The position numbers and the translations under genes are program-made. DNA of 64,000 bases from Paracholeplasma brassicae (lineage in GTDB: Bacteria; Bacillota_I; Bacilli_A; Acholeplasmatales; UBA5453), in contig NC_022549.1 of the NCBI RefSeq assembly GCF_000967915.1, positions 918,366 to 982,365 on the forward strand, in the 5' to 3' direction. Below, piece by piece: positions 17,493 to 26,086 of the stretch; the first letter of the stretch is position 1; each line of letters begins with the position of its first letter. A model generated the notes under the pieces. It was not told the DNA's origin. It did no database searches and saw only the letters and a list, made by a program, of their open reading frames with translations.

Positions 17493-18014
17493 TTGTCTAA
17501 GAAACAAGAAGATCCAAAAGTATTAAGTCCATATCAAATCGACAAATTTTCAAAAATTCCACCCGGTATAAAAATCGGGTTTTTGAAGTTTTGGACTGGT
17601 GGCGCAGTATTCATGCTTGCATTTGCCACTTTGATGCCTAATTTTGATTCGCTCGATCGATACGTTATGTTGGTTTTATTACTGACTATAGCTGGTGAAT
17701 ATCTGATTCAAAATGTTATCAAGATGATGAATAATGATAAAAAACCAACCTTGCAGTATTTACAATATCGCACTGATAAACGATATTTATCAATTTGGTT
17801 ATCACTTCTTTATCAGTTTATTGTTGTTCTTGTGATTTTTTTATTAACTGAATGGGTGATTGGACCGTATCATTTATCAATTGACTCATTACTGTTTGGA
17901 AAATCAAACTCAATTGGACCATTTACCTTTGGAATACTCTATTTCTTGATCGATTATCTCTGGATAAACCTGAGAAATATAGTCATATTAGCACAACATA
18001 AAAATAAAAAATAG
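17493..18014 (+). CDS. Unknown four-helix membrane protein (TTG start)
   Basis: 173 residues. Cytosolic N-terminus with DPKVLSPYQIDKFSKIPPG, helices at about 27-48, 57-75, 99-122 and 140-163, ending in a Lys/Asn tail. The TTG at 17493 lies 1 bp after the previous stop and behind AAAGGTAG; no ATG fits better. The next gene, the GH28 hydrolase, begins 11 bp later. I do not recognise the family. Confidence 0.7.
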   Translation: MSKKQEDPKVLSPYQIDKFSKIPPGIKIGFLKFWTGGAVFMLAFATLMPNFDSLDRYVMLVLLLTIAGEYLIQNVIKMMNNDKKPTLQYLQYRTDKRYLSIWLSLLYQFIVVLVIFLLTEWVIGPYHLSIDSLLFGKSNSIGPFTFGILYFLIDYLWINLRNIVILAQHKNKK

Positions 18015-18025
18015 GGAGATTTGTA

Positions 18026-19567
18026 ATGTTTAAATGTATTTTTAAAAGTTCAAGAAGTTTTACATTCGAATTAGATAACAAAGATATTTACTATTCAAAA
18101 AATCCATTTGATGTCTTAGTAAATGATCAAGTCGTACTAAAAGAAGTTAAAACCAATGTGTTTTCGATTTATCATTTAGAACCAAAGACGACATATCGCG
18201 TGTCGGTTTTAGGTGAAAGTATTACATTTGAAACAGACATGGAGTCAACCTCACTAAATGTCAAAGACTTTGGCGCAATCGGTGATGGTATAAAAGAAGA
18301 CACACAAGCCATTCAAATGGCGATCATGGCGGCACCAAAGCAGGCAAGAGTATTCATTCCTGAGGGCACTTATCTTACAGGCCCAATTTTCTTAAAGAGT
18401 GATTTATTACTTGAGCTTGATGAAAAAGCAACCTTGATTTATTTAACGGATCGAAACAAGTACCCTCAAATGCCATCGCATACCGTTTTTCATGACGGGA
18501 CAAATTATGAGTTAGGCACGTGGGAAGGGACACCTGATAATCAATTTGCTTCAATGATTACAGGATTTAATGTTGAAAATACAAAAGTGATTGGACGAGG
18601 CGTCTTTGATGGCAATGCACAAAATGGTGACTGGTGGGAAAACCATCGTGTTAAACGTGGTGCATGGCGACCAAATGGCTTGTATCTAGCACATTCAAAT
18701 AACGTTGGATTCCAAGGAATTACAGTAAAAAACACACCTTCTTGGAACCTACACCCATATTTTTCAAACAATTTAGATTTTATCGATATGGTGATTGAAT
18801 CACCAAAAGAATCACCAAATACCGATGGTTGTGATCCTGAGTCGTGTAAAGATGTCAATATCATCGGTGTCAATTTTTCAGTTGGCGATGACTGTATTGC
18901 GTTAAAATCAGGTAAGTATGAGATGGGTAGAAAGTATAAAACGCCATGTGAAAATGTCTACATTAGAAACTGTATTATGCAGTTTGGTCATGGTGCGGTT
19001 GTTCTAGGCAGCGAGATGGCTGGTGGCATGAAAAATATATTTGTAACACAGTGTTACTTCAATCAAACCGACCGTGGTCTTCGTATTAAGACAAGACGTG
19101 GTAGAGGTAAAGATGCGATCATCGATGGTATTACATTTGAAAACATTTATATGAAAGATGTTTTAACACCGCTAGTGATGAATATGTATTATTTTTGTGA
19201 TCCAGATGGGAAAACAGAATACGTTTGGAGTAAAGAAACACATCCAGTCGATGAACGTACACCTTACTTAGGTGAGTTTACATTTAAAGACATGGTGTGT
19301 GAAAATGCACACGTGTCCGCAGGTTTCTTTTACGGATTACCTGAACAGCCAATCAAAAAGATTTCGCTTGAAAATATCAAATTCACTTACTCTAATGAAC
19401 CGATTGCGGATGTACCTGCTATGATGAGTTTCTTAGAACCTCGCATTAAGCAAGGTTTATATTTCAATCACGTGGATGAAGTTTTTGTAAAGAATGTCGA
19501 TATCCAAGGTCATGATGGAAAAGCCGTTGAACTAATTAGTGTAAAACACAGCGATATTCAATTATAA
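18026..19567 (+). CDS. GH28 polygalacturonase-family hydrolase, no signal peptide
   Basis: Hydrolyses alpha-1,4-galacturonan or a related pectic glycoside. 513 residues: a small N-terminal beta domain (about 1-75, fibronectin-III-like) and the beta-helix domain starting VKDFGAIGDG. The catalytic set is complete: NTDG at 265-268 (Asp267), Asp288/Asp289 in VGDDC, His322 in GHG, and RIK at 353-355. The N-terminus MFKCIFKSSRSFTF is not a signal peptide, so it is predicted to be a cytoplasmic exo-acting enzyme on imported oligomers. Exo-polygalacturonase is likely. Rhamnogalacturonan or xylogalacturonan activity cannot be excluded. Confidence 0.93.
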   Translation: MFKCIFKSSRSFTFELDNKDIYYSKNPFDVLVNDQVVLKEVKTNVFSIYHLEPKTTYRVSVLGESITFETDMESTSLNVKDFGAIGDGIKEDTQAIQMAIMAAPKQARVFIPEGTYLTGPIFLKSDLLLELDEKATLIYLTDRNKYPQMPSHTVFHDGTNYELGTWEGTPDNQFASMITGFNVENTKVIGRGVFDGNAQNGDWWENHRVKRGAWRPNGLYLAHSNNVGFQGITVKNTPSWNLHPYFSNNLDFIDMVIESPKESPNTDGCDPESCKDVNIIGVNFSVGDDCIALKSGKYEMGRKYKTPCENVYIRNCIMQFGHGAVVLGSEMAGGMKNIFVTQCYFNQTDRGLRIKTRRGRGKDAIIDGITFENIYMKDVLTPLVMNMYYFCDPDGKTEYVWSKETHPVDERTPYLGEFTFKDMVCENAHVSAGFFYGLPEQPIKKISLENIKFTYSNEPIADVPAMMSFLEPRIKQGLYFNHVDEVFVKNVDIQGHDGKAVELISVKHSDIQL

Positions 19568-19579
19568 ATAAACAAGTAT

Positions 19580-19607
19580 TTGATTATAACATAGCGTATG
19601 ATATAAT
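19580..19607 (+). promoter_or_regulatory. Promoter of the KDG operon
   Basis: -35 TTGATT (19580-19585), 16 bp spacer, -10 TATAAT (19602-19607), upstream of AGGAGG and the ATG at 19637. No terminator separates it from the GH28 gene, so read-through is also possible. Confidence 0.7.
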
Positions 19608-19636
19608 AGACGATGGGGAAATAGGAGGATTTATCA

Positions 19637-20275
19637 ATGAAAAATGACGTACTTAAACGTATTACAGACGTTGGTGTCGTCGCTGTAGTTAGAGCAACTA
19701 CCGCAGAAGAAGCATTTCAAATCGCTGAGGCATGCATTAAGGGCGGCCTACCAGCAATCGAACTTACTTTTACCGTACCAAACGCAGATCAAGTAATTAA
19801 AAAACTGGCTCAGACAATCGATCCTAAGGATTTAATTTTGGGTGCTGGTACAGTACTTGATGCAAAAACAACACAAATTGCGATCGATGCAGGTGCTAAA
19901 TACATTGTAAGCCCTGGTTTCGATTTAGAAAGTGCACAACTTTGTCAAAAATTAGGTGTGCCATACATGCCAGGCTGTTTGACAATAACAGAAATGTTAA
20001 CGGCTCAAAAAGCAGGGGCAGAAGTCGTTAAATTATTTCCAGGTAGTGCATTTGGCCCTGGGTATGTGAAAGCAGTTAAAGGACCATTACCTAACATTAA
20101 CATCATGCCAACGGGCGGCGTTAGCTTAGATAACGTTGAACAATGGATAAAAAATGGTGTGGTTGCAGTTGGTGTTGGCGGTGAATTAACTGCACCAGCT
20201 AAAACGGGTGATTTTGAAGGCGTCACTGCTAATGCAAGAGCATTTGTTGAGGCGGTTAAGCGCGCGAGAAGCTAA
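19637..20275 (+). CDS. kdgA: 2-Dehydro-3-deoxy-phosphogluconate aldolase
   Basis: Splits KDPG to pyruvate and glyceraldehyde 3-phosphate, the final step of the island's pathway. 212 residues, class I aldolase. The Schiff-base lysine is Lys132 in EVVKLFPGS and the catalytic Glu is in AIELTF (Glu42). Phosphate-binding glycine-rich loop PTGGVSLDN follows. It starts the second operon and overlaps the first kinase gene (TAATG). Confidence 0.96.
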   Translation: MKNDVLKRITDVGVVAVVRATTAEEAFQIAEACIKGGLPAIELTFTVPNADQVIKKLAQTIDPKDLILGAGTVLDAKTTQIAIDAGAKYIVSPGFDLESAQLCQKLGVPYMPGCLTITEMLTAQKAGAEVVKLFPGSAFGPGYVKAVKGPLPNINIMPTGGVSLDNVEQWIKNGVVAVGVGGELTAPAKTGDFEGVTANARAFVEAVKRARS

Positions 20276-21288
20276 TGATTAACAAAACAAAGATATTAAC
20301 TTTTGGTGAGATTATGCTAAGGCTAACCTCACCTGAGTATAATACCATTGAAGAAGCACATCATTTTATCGCAAACTACGGTGGCGGAGAGGCAAATGTT
20401 GCAGTCAGTTTATCACGTTTTGGGCACGATACTTACTTTATTTCACGATTACCTAATAATCAACTTGGTGATAGTGCCATTAAGCATCTAAAAGGCAATG
20501 GGGTAAACACATCGTTTGTTGATCGTGGTGGAAGTAATATTGGCATCTATTTTCTTGAAAGTGGCTTTGGTGGAAGACCATCCAAAGTGATCTATAACAG
20601 AAAATACGCCGCAATTACATCGATACATATTGAAAAATTTGATCTAAAAGAAATCTTTCAAGATGCAAAGTGGTTTCACTTTTCAGGTATAAATTTGGCT
20701 TTAGGTCAACAAGTTGTTGATGTACTTCTACAATTTCTAGAGGCTTGCAAACAATATGGTGTCACGGTCAGTTTTGATTGTAACTACAGAAAGACATTGT
20801 GGCAAGAGATTGATCCAAAACCATTTTATAAGAAAGTGATGCCATACGTTGATGTCTGTTTTACATCACCATTTGACGCAATTAATCTTTTTGGTATCAC
20901 TTCAAGTGAAACGATAAAAGAAAAAATTGACACCGATTTGTTAACAAAATTGATGGATACCTATCAAATCAAGTATTTGTTTGGGACAAAAAGAACGATT
21001 TATACAGCGACCGATAATGCGCTTGGTGCCTACGTTATGACACTAAAAGAAACCCACGAGGTAAGCCCAATAAGGTTTAACATCTATGACCGTATTGGTG
21101 GTGGGGATGCATTTGCTGCAGGGATCATTCACGGTCTATTAAATAAAGAAGAGGATTTAGAGTTTGTCTTAAAATTTGGACTCGCAACCTCCGTATTAAA
21201 ACATACCATTTGGGGAGACTCTTTAAATCTATACGAAAAAGATGTCCTTAATTACATGCAAAACGAAAGCGGGAAAGTCATCAGATGA
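20275..21288 (+). CDS. PfkB-family sugar kinase, 2-keto-3-deoxygluconate kinase paralogue 1
   Basis: Predicted to phosphorylate 2-keto-3-deoxygluconate at O6. 337 residues, ribokinase fold. Substrate-side signature NYGGGEANVAVSLSRFG near residue 37 and the anion-hole/catalytic motif DRIGGGDAFAAG with Asp about 280. Very similar along its length to the second kinase 1.5 kb downstream. Start overlaps the kdgA stop by one base, and its TGA overlaps the next ATG. A different ketodeoxy sugar acid is possible for one of the two copies. Confidence 0.85.
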   Translation: MINKTKILTFGEIMLRLTSPEYNTIEEAHHFIANYGGGEANVAVSLSRFGHDTYFISRLPNNQLGDSAIKHLKGNGVNTSFVDRGGSNIGIYFLESGFGGRPSKVIYNRKYAAITSIHIEKFDLKEIFQDAKWFHFSGINLALGQQVVDVLLQFLEACKQYGVTVSFDCNYRKTLWQEIDPKPFYKKVMPYVDVCFTSPFDAINLFGITSSETIKEKIDTDLLTKLMDTYQIKYLFGTKRTIYTATDNALGAYVMTLKETHEVSPIRFNIYDRIGGGDAFAAGIIHGLLNKEEDLEFVLKFGLATSVLKHTIWGDSLNLYEKDVLNYMQNESGKVIR

Positions 21289-21758
21289 TTGTCGATCATA
21301 TTAGTAATTTAGATAAATACGTCAGTTTGTCAAAAGAAATTCAAACCGTTGTTGATTATATAAAACAAACGAATTTGATTACGATTGAACCGGGTAAATA
21401 TGACGTGGTTACAAATAGAGTTAAGTTGTTACGCGAGAATTATGTCGCTAGACCACAAGAGGAGTGCTTTTTTGAATCTCATCAACTATTTGGTGATATT
21501 CAACTAGTCTTAAAAGGTGAAGAATATTTTGGTTACATGCCAAAAGACACAACGTCTTTTAGGGTAACACATGAATATGATCAAGATAAAGACGTGTTAA
21601 AAGGTCAAGCAACCAGTGATTTCACAAGAGTATTGCTAACCGAAGGGATGTTTGCACTTGTTTTAAAAGACGAGTTACACATGCCTAAATTAGAAAATAA
21701 ACCTAATACTGAAGTTATCAAAGCAGTATTTAAAATAAAGTTATCGGAGGGTAAATAG
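21285..21758 (+). CDS. YhcH/YjgK/YiaL (DUF386) family protein
   Basis: 157 residues of the cupin-like YhcH/EbgC/NanQ family, whose characterised members bind metal and act as sugar anomerases or isomerases. Visible family features are the PGKYDVVTNRVKLL segment, ECFFESHQLFGDIQLVLKGEEY (family pattern E-x-H-x-x-x-x-D-x-Q) and a C-terminal VFKIKL strand. It is placed between two KDG kinases and coupled to the first (ATGA), so an anomerase or mutarotase for the uronate pathway is likely by inference. Confidence 0.82.
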   Translation: MIVDHISNLDKYVSLSKEIQTVVDYIKQTNLITIEPGKYDVVTNRVKLLRENYVARPQEECFFESHQLFGDIQLVLKGEEYFGYMPKDTTSFRVTHEYDQDKDVLKGQATSDFTRVLLTEGMFALVLKDELHMPKLENKPNTEVIKAVFKIKLSEGK

Positions 21759-21759
21759 G

Positions 21760-22779
21760 ATGAGTAAAGTTGTTACTTTAGGAGAAATCATGTTAAGATT
21801 ATCTCCATCAGATAAAAATCGTTTTGTTCAAGCGGATAGTTTTGATGTGGTTTACGGTGGCGGTGAAGCCAACGTTGCGGTATCATTAGCTAATTATGGA
21901 CACAACGCATATTTTGTTTCAAAACTACCAAAACATGAAATTGGTCAAAGTGCAGTAAATTCACTTAGAAAATTTGGTGTAAATACAGAATTTATCGTTA
22001 GGGGCGGTGAACGTGTTGGTATTTATTATTTAGAACATGGTGCATCAATGAGACCTTCAAAAGTGATTTATGATAGAGCCGATTCTGCTATTGCACTTGC
22101 AAAAGCAGATGAATTCGATTGGGACGCTATTTTTCAAGATGCAAAATGGTTCCATTTTTCAGGAATCACCCCTGCAATTTCAAAACAAGGGGCTGAAATA
22201 ACTAAGCAAGCATGTATCGCTGCTAAGAAACATGGTGTGACAGTCTCAGTTGATTTGAATTATCGTAAGAAATTATGGACACCTGAACAAGCTCAAGCAG
22301 TAATGAAGGATTTAATGCAATACGTTGACGTATGCATTGGAAATGAAGAAGATGCTGAGCTAACCTTAGGATTTAAGCCAGGTGGCGATGTAACCAAAGG
22401 TGAACTAGATCACAAAGGTTACGAACGTATTTTCGAACAAATGCAAAAAGAATTTGGTTTTAAATACGTAGTGACAACACTTAGAGAATCACATTCAGCA
22501 AGTGATAACGGCTGGAGTGCGTTAATTTATAACGGTAATGAATTTTATTATTCAAAAAAATATGAAATCCGTATCGTTGATCGTGTCGGTGGTGGGGATT
22601 CATTCTCAGCAGGCTTGATTCACGGGTTATTAACAAAACCAACACAAGGTGAAGCACTTGAATTTGCAGTTGCTGCAAGTGCATTAAAACATACAATCTT
22701 TGGAGATTATAATTTAGTTGACGAAAAAGAAGTTGAAACGCTAGCCAAAGGAGACGGTTCTGGCCGCGTTCAACGTTAA
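21760..22779 (+). CDS. kdgK: 2-Keto-3-deoxygluconate kinase, paralogue 2
   Basis: PfkB-family kinase, 339 residues, making KDPG for KdgA. N-terminal TLGEIMLRLSP and VYGGGEANVAVSLANYG, FHFSGITPAIS, VDLNYRKKLW, and catalytic DRVGGGDSFSAGLIHG. These match KdgK proteins of pectin degraders closely. Tandem paralogue of the kinase at 20275. This copy has the more typical KdgK sequence. It is in the operon, 1 bp after the YhcH gene. Confidence 0.9.
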   Translation: MSKVVTLGEIMLRLSPSDKNRFVQADSFDVVYGGGEANVAVSLANYGHNAYFVSKLPKHEIGQSAVNSLRKFGVNTEFIVRGGERVGIYYLEHGASMRPSKVIYDRADSAIALAKADEFDWDAIFQDAKWFHFSGITPAISKQGAEITKQACIAAKKHGVTVSVDLNYRKKLWTPEQAQAVMKDLMQYVDVCIGNEEDAELTLGFKPGGDVTKGELDHKGYERIFEQMQKEFGFKYVVTTLRESHSASDNGWSALIYNGNEFYYSKKYEIRIVDRVGGGDSFSAGLIHGLLTKPTQGEALEFAVAASALKHTIFGDYNLVDEKEVETLAKGDGSGRVQR

Positions 22780-22802
22780 AAATAATAGTAGAGGTGACTT
22801 AT

Positions 22803-23528
22803 ATGAAAGACAATCGTTCGGTTAATCGCATTTTATCCATTTTAGAACTAATATCAAAACACCCTGATGGGCTTACCTTGGGGGAAATCTATCGTACACT
22901 TGATATGCCAAAAGCAACGGCGTATGATTTTTTACAAACGCTTTATAAGGCAGATGCCATCTATTATAAAGATCCGTTTAGAAAAACGTATGTTATTGGC
23001 TCAAAAATGTATGCGATTGGCTCTGTCTATACAAAGAATTCAAACTTCATTACAACATCTGCACCATTGTTAAAAGAGTTTTCAGATGAACATGGCTGCA
23101 ATTCATTTGTGACGAAGCGTATTGGTAATGACAAGATTGTTTTTGTACACACTTATCAGTCACCAAATAGCCAAATCGTTTCACCAATGGACGTTGGAAC
23201 CGTTTATAACAGTTTCTTAGACACTCACATTGGTAGATGCTATGCGGCATTTGATAAAAAGATACAACCAAGTATTAAACTAAATGAAGAAGAGGTTACC
23301 GAAATACTAAATCAAGGCTATGTAATGGAATTATCAGGTGACTTAAATCACGTTGTTAACATAGCCATACCGATTTATAACTTTGAAAACAGATGCTGTG
23401 GCGTTGTTTCTTATGCCGCATTACATACATCAGCAGAAGATACAAACAAACTGGCGAAACACTTTTTAGAAGTTGGTGATTTGATTTCAAGACGTTTGGG
23501 TTATTTAGGTGAATACTGTGACTATTAA
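22803..23528 (+). CDS. IclR-family transcriptional regulator (KdgR-like)
   Basis: 241 residues. N-terminal winged helix (about 1-60: SVNRILSILELISKHPDGLTLGEIYRTL, then recognition helix PKATAYDFLQTL) and C-terminal effector-binding domain with the IclR pattern including VVNIAIPIYN and CGVVSYAAL. KdgR of pectinolytic bacteria is in this family and senses KDG, so control of the uxa, transporter and kdg operons is a reasonable inference. The ATG at 22803 has GAGGTGA 5 bp upstream, better than an in-frame GTG at 22794. Confidence 0.88.
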   Translation: MKDNRSVNRILSILELISKHPDGLTLGEIYRTLDMPKATAYDFLQTLYKADAIYYKDPFRKTYVIGSKMYAIGSVYTKNSNFITTSAPLLKEFSDEHGCNSFVTKRIGNDKIVFVHTYQSPNSQIVSPMDVGTVYNSFLDTHIGRCYAAFDKKIQPSIKLNEEEVTEILNQGYVMELSGDLNHVVNIAIPIYNFENRCCGVVSYAALHTSAEDTNKLAKHFLEVGDLISRRLGYLGEYCDY

Positions 23529-24345
23529 GATCGGTGTAAGAGGACATGATATGGGGAAAAATACCCCAGAAGGTCTATATAATGATCTCGTTAGTTATGG
23601 TTTTGATGGCATTCAATTGGTATTAAATAAAGCACTAATTGATAACCCACAACTCGAAGAAAATACGTTAAAAAAAGTGGCTGAAGGCTTTAAAAGCGAT
23701 AAAAAAATAATGTTATTGGGCAGTTATTTTAACCCAATTCACTCAGATAAGCAAAAAGTGGCTGAAGGCTTAGAACGTTTTTCAACCCAATTAAAATACG
23801 CGCATTTGTTTGATTGTGAATTTGTTGCAAGTGAAACGGGCTCTTTTAACGATGATCAGTGGACTTATCATCCAAACAACCATAAAAAAGAAACCATTGA
23901 TTACGTAACCTCAGTGTTTAAATCCTTGGTAACTATAGCAGAACAATACAATAAGACTGTTTTGATTGAAGCCGCTTATGGTCATGTAGCCTATAGTCCT
24001 AGCGTGCTTAATGACATGATTAGAACCATTAATTCTTCAAATGTAGGCGCAATCATTGATGTCTACAATTTATTAAATATTTCAAATTATCACCAACATG
24101 TTGACTTACTTAAAGAAGCACTGTTGTTGATGAAAGATAAAATTAAAGTGTTCCACTTAAAAGATTTTATCGTAGAAAATGACAAATTAGTCCAAGTAGG
24201 GTTAGGTAAAGGCCTCATGAAGTATCATGAAATATTACCACTAATGGTTAAATCCAACCCAGATGCTTACTATGTCTTTGAAGGGGTAAAAAAAGAAGAC
24301 CTACAAAGTAGCTTGGCGTTTATACGAAGCATCCTAAAAAATTAA
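23518..24345 (+). CDS. TIM-barrel sugar isomerase/epimerase-like protein
   Basis: About 275 residues of the xylose-isomerase-like (AP endonuclease family 2) superfamily. Metal-site candidates are SETGSF (about 100), LIEAAYGHV (about 147), IDVYNL (about 180) and VFHLKDF (about 214), and a final YVFEGV strand. The GTG at 23518 overlaps the IclR stop by 11 bp and has AGGTGA 5 bp upstream. Its place between the regulator and kduI suggests a uronate or ketodeoxy-sugar isomerase. The exact reaction is not readable. Confidence 0.8.
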   Translation: MTIKIGVRGHDMGKNTPEGLYNDLVSYGFDGIQLVLNKALIDNPQLEENTLKKVAEGFKSDKKIMLLGSYFNPIHSDKQKVAEGLERFSTQLKYAHLFDCEFVASETGSFNDDQWTYHPNNHKKETIDYVTSVFKSLVTIAEQYNKTVLIEAAYGHVAYSPSVLNDMIRTINSSNVGAIIDVYNLLNISNYHQHVDLLKEALLLMKDKIKVFHLKDFIVENDKLVQVGLGKGLMKYHEILPLMVKSNPDAYYVFEGVKKEDLQSSLAFIRSILKN

Positions 24346-24358
24346 GGAGGAAACAAAA

Positions 24359-25195
24359 ATGAAAATCGATGTACGTTATGCGAATCATCCAGAAGATTCA
24401 AAGTATTATGACACAGAGGAGTTAAGAGAAAAATACCTAATTGAAGAGGTATTTAGTAAAGATGATATCTTACTGACTTACTCACACCAAGATCGTATTA
24501 TTGCCGGTGGTATTCTACCAGTCGATAAAGAGTTATTATTAGGCGCACCAAAAGAATTGGCATCCACTTATTTCTTAGAAAGAAGAGAATTAGGTGCAAT
24601 TAACGTTGGTGGTCCAGGTTATATCCTAATTGATGGTGTTAGACAAGAAATGGCTGAAAAAGACGGTATTTACTTGGGTAAGGGTGTAAAAGAAGTTGTT
24701 TTTGGATCAGTTGACCCTAAAAATCCAGCTAAATTTTACATGAACAGTGCACCAGCACATACCACTTATCCAAACAAACATATCCCATTTTCAATCACTA
24801 ATCCTAGAGCTGTTGGTGATGAAAAACAAATGAATAAGCGTGTCATCTATCAATATCTAAATCCGGCGGTTCTAACCACTTGTCAACTACAAATGGGAAT
24901 GACTGTATTGGCCGAAGGCTCTTCATGGAATACGATGCCATGTCACACGCATGAACGACGTATGGAAGTGTATTTCTACTTCAATTTTGATGAAAATCAA
25001 CGTGTTTTCCATTTTATGGGACAACCACAAGAAACCAGACATATCGTCATGGCACCGGAACAAGCGGTAATTTCACCTAGCTGGAGTATTCATACGGGTG
25101 TGGGGACAATCAATTATACATTTATTTGGGGTATGTGTGGTGAAAACCAAGCATACGACGATATGGACTTTGTATTAACTAAAGACTTAAAATAA
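24359..25195 (+). CDS. kduI: 5-Dehydro-4-deoxy-D-glucuronate isomerase
   Basis: Isomerises 5-keto-4-deoxyuronate (from unsaturated galacturonate) to 2,5-diketo-3-deoxygluconate. 278 residues, cupin fold. Zinc ligands are in the [14 protein letters not shown] motif (about 198-211), with the further Glu/His region WSIHTGVG. Full length with strong AAGGAGG ribosome site. Followed 13 bp later by kduD, which uses its product. Confidence 0.96.
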   Translation: MKIDVRYANHPEDSKYYDTEELREKYLIEEVFSKDDILLTYSHQDRIIAGGILPVDKELLLGAPKELASTYFLERRELGAINVGGPGYILIDGVRQEMAEKDGIYLGKGVKEVVFGSVDPKNPAKFYMNSAPAHTTYPNKHIPFSITNPRAVGDEKQMNKRVIYQYLNPAVLTTCQLQMGMTVLAEGSSWNTMPCHTHERRMEVYFYFNFDENQRVFHFMGQPQETRHIVMAPEQAVISPSWSIHTGVGTINYTFIWGMCGENQAYDDMDFVLTKDLK

Positions 25196-25208
25196 GGAGA
25201 TAAGGGTA

Positions 25209-25979
25209 ATGAGTATATTAGATAAATTTAGCTTAAAAGGAAAAGTAGCCATTGTCACAGGTGCCTCTACAGGCCTAGGACAAGGGATGTGTTATGGACT
25301 AGCTGAAGCAGGTGCGGATGTTGTCGGTGTTGATTATGTTGCAATGCCAGAAACTAAAGCAACCGTTGAAGCAATGGGTAAAAAATTCCATGGCATTCAA
25401 ATGGATTTAATTAAAGCATCAAAAGACGATTTAGTAAACTTAGTAAAAGAAGCAGTGACTGTATTTGGTCATGTGGACATTTTAGTAAATAACGCTGGTA
25501 TCATCAAAAGAGAAGATGCATTAGAGTTTTCTGAAAAAAATTGGGACGATGTTATGAACATCAACTCAAGAACTGTCTTTTTCTTATCACAGGCAGCAGC
25601 AAATCAATTTGTAGCTCAAAAAACTGGCGGTAAAATCATTAGTGTGGCTTCAATGTTATCTTACCAAGGTGGCATTAGAGTACCTTCATACACAGCCTCA
25701 AAATCCGCTGTTAAGGGGATTACGATGGCAATGGCAAACGAATGGGCGAAATACAACATCAACGTCAATGCGATTGCACCAGGTTATATGGCAACGAATA
25801 ACACACAACAATTAAGAGACGATGAAAACAGAGCAGGTCAAATCTTAGAACGTATTCCTGCTGCTCGTTGGGGACTACCTTCGGACATGATGGGAACCAT
25901 TGTTTTCTTAGCAAGTGAAGCATCTAGCTACATCAACGGATTTACAATTGCAGTTGATGGTGGATGGTTAGCAAGATAA
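25209..25979 (+). CDS. kduD: 2-Dehydro-3-deoxy-D-gluconate 5-dehydrogenase
   Basis: Short-chain dehydrogenase that reduces 2,5-diketo-3-deoxygluconate to KDG with NADH. 256 residues: cofactor motif TGASTGLGQGM (about 18-28), NNAG, catalytic Ser in SVASMLSYQGG and Y-x-x-x-K in PSYTASKSAVKG. The sequence around VPSYTASKSAVKGITMAMANEW is the usual KduD form. Last gene of the operon. A terminator follows immediately. Confidence 0.94.
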   Translation: MSILDKFSLKGKVAIVTGASTGLGQGMCYGLAEAGADVVGVDYVAMPETKATVEAMGKKFHGIQMDLIKASKDDLVNLVKEAVTVFGHVDILVNNAGIIKREDALEFSEKNWDDVMNINSRTVFFLSQAAANQFVAQKTGGKIISVASMLSYQGGIRVPSYTASKSAVKGITMAMANEWAKYNINVNAIAPGYMATNNTQQLRDDENRAGQILERIPAARWGLPSDMMGTIVFLASEASSYINGFTIAVDGGWLAR

Positions 25980-25987
25980 ATTAACTT

Positions 25988-26012
25988 AAAGGCACAATTT
26001 TGTGCCTTTTTT
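25988..26012 (+). terminator. Rho-independent terminator of the KDG operon
   Basis: Perfect stem AAAGGCACA-ATTT-TGTGCCTTT with a T run. The tail overlaps the -35 region of the next promoter. Confidence 0.92.
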
Positions 26013-26013
26013 C

Positions 26014-26042
26014 TTGCAATCATGAATGATATTTCATATAAT
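26014..26042 (+). promoter_or_regulatory. Promoter of the S-component/coaX operon
   Basis: -35 TTGCAA (26014-26019), 17 bp spacer, perfect -10 TATAAT (26037-26042). Confidence 0.75.
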
Positions 26043-26049
26043 AAAACTG

Positions 26050-26066
26050 CTTATGGGACCCATAAG
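26050..26066. promoter_or_regulatory. Palindromic candidate operator at the transcription start
   Basis: CTTATG-GGACC-CATAAG, a perfect 6-bp inverted repeat at the predicted +1 of the panT-like/coaX operon. It could be an operator for a pantothenate/CoA-responsive regulator or a 5' hairpin. Confidence 0.5.
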
Positions 26067-26086
26067 GGCCTAAAAAGGAGAAAAAA

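Noticed and set aside
18541-18873. 110-codon minus-strand frame inside the GH28 gene
   Set aside because: It lies wholly opposite conserved GH28 catalytic motifs and shows no recognisable protein features.
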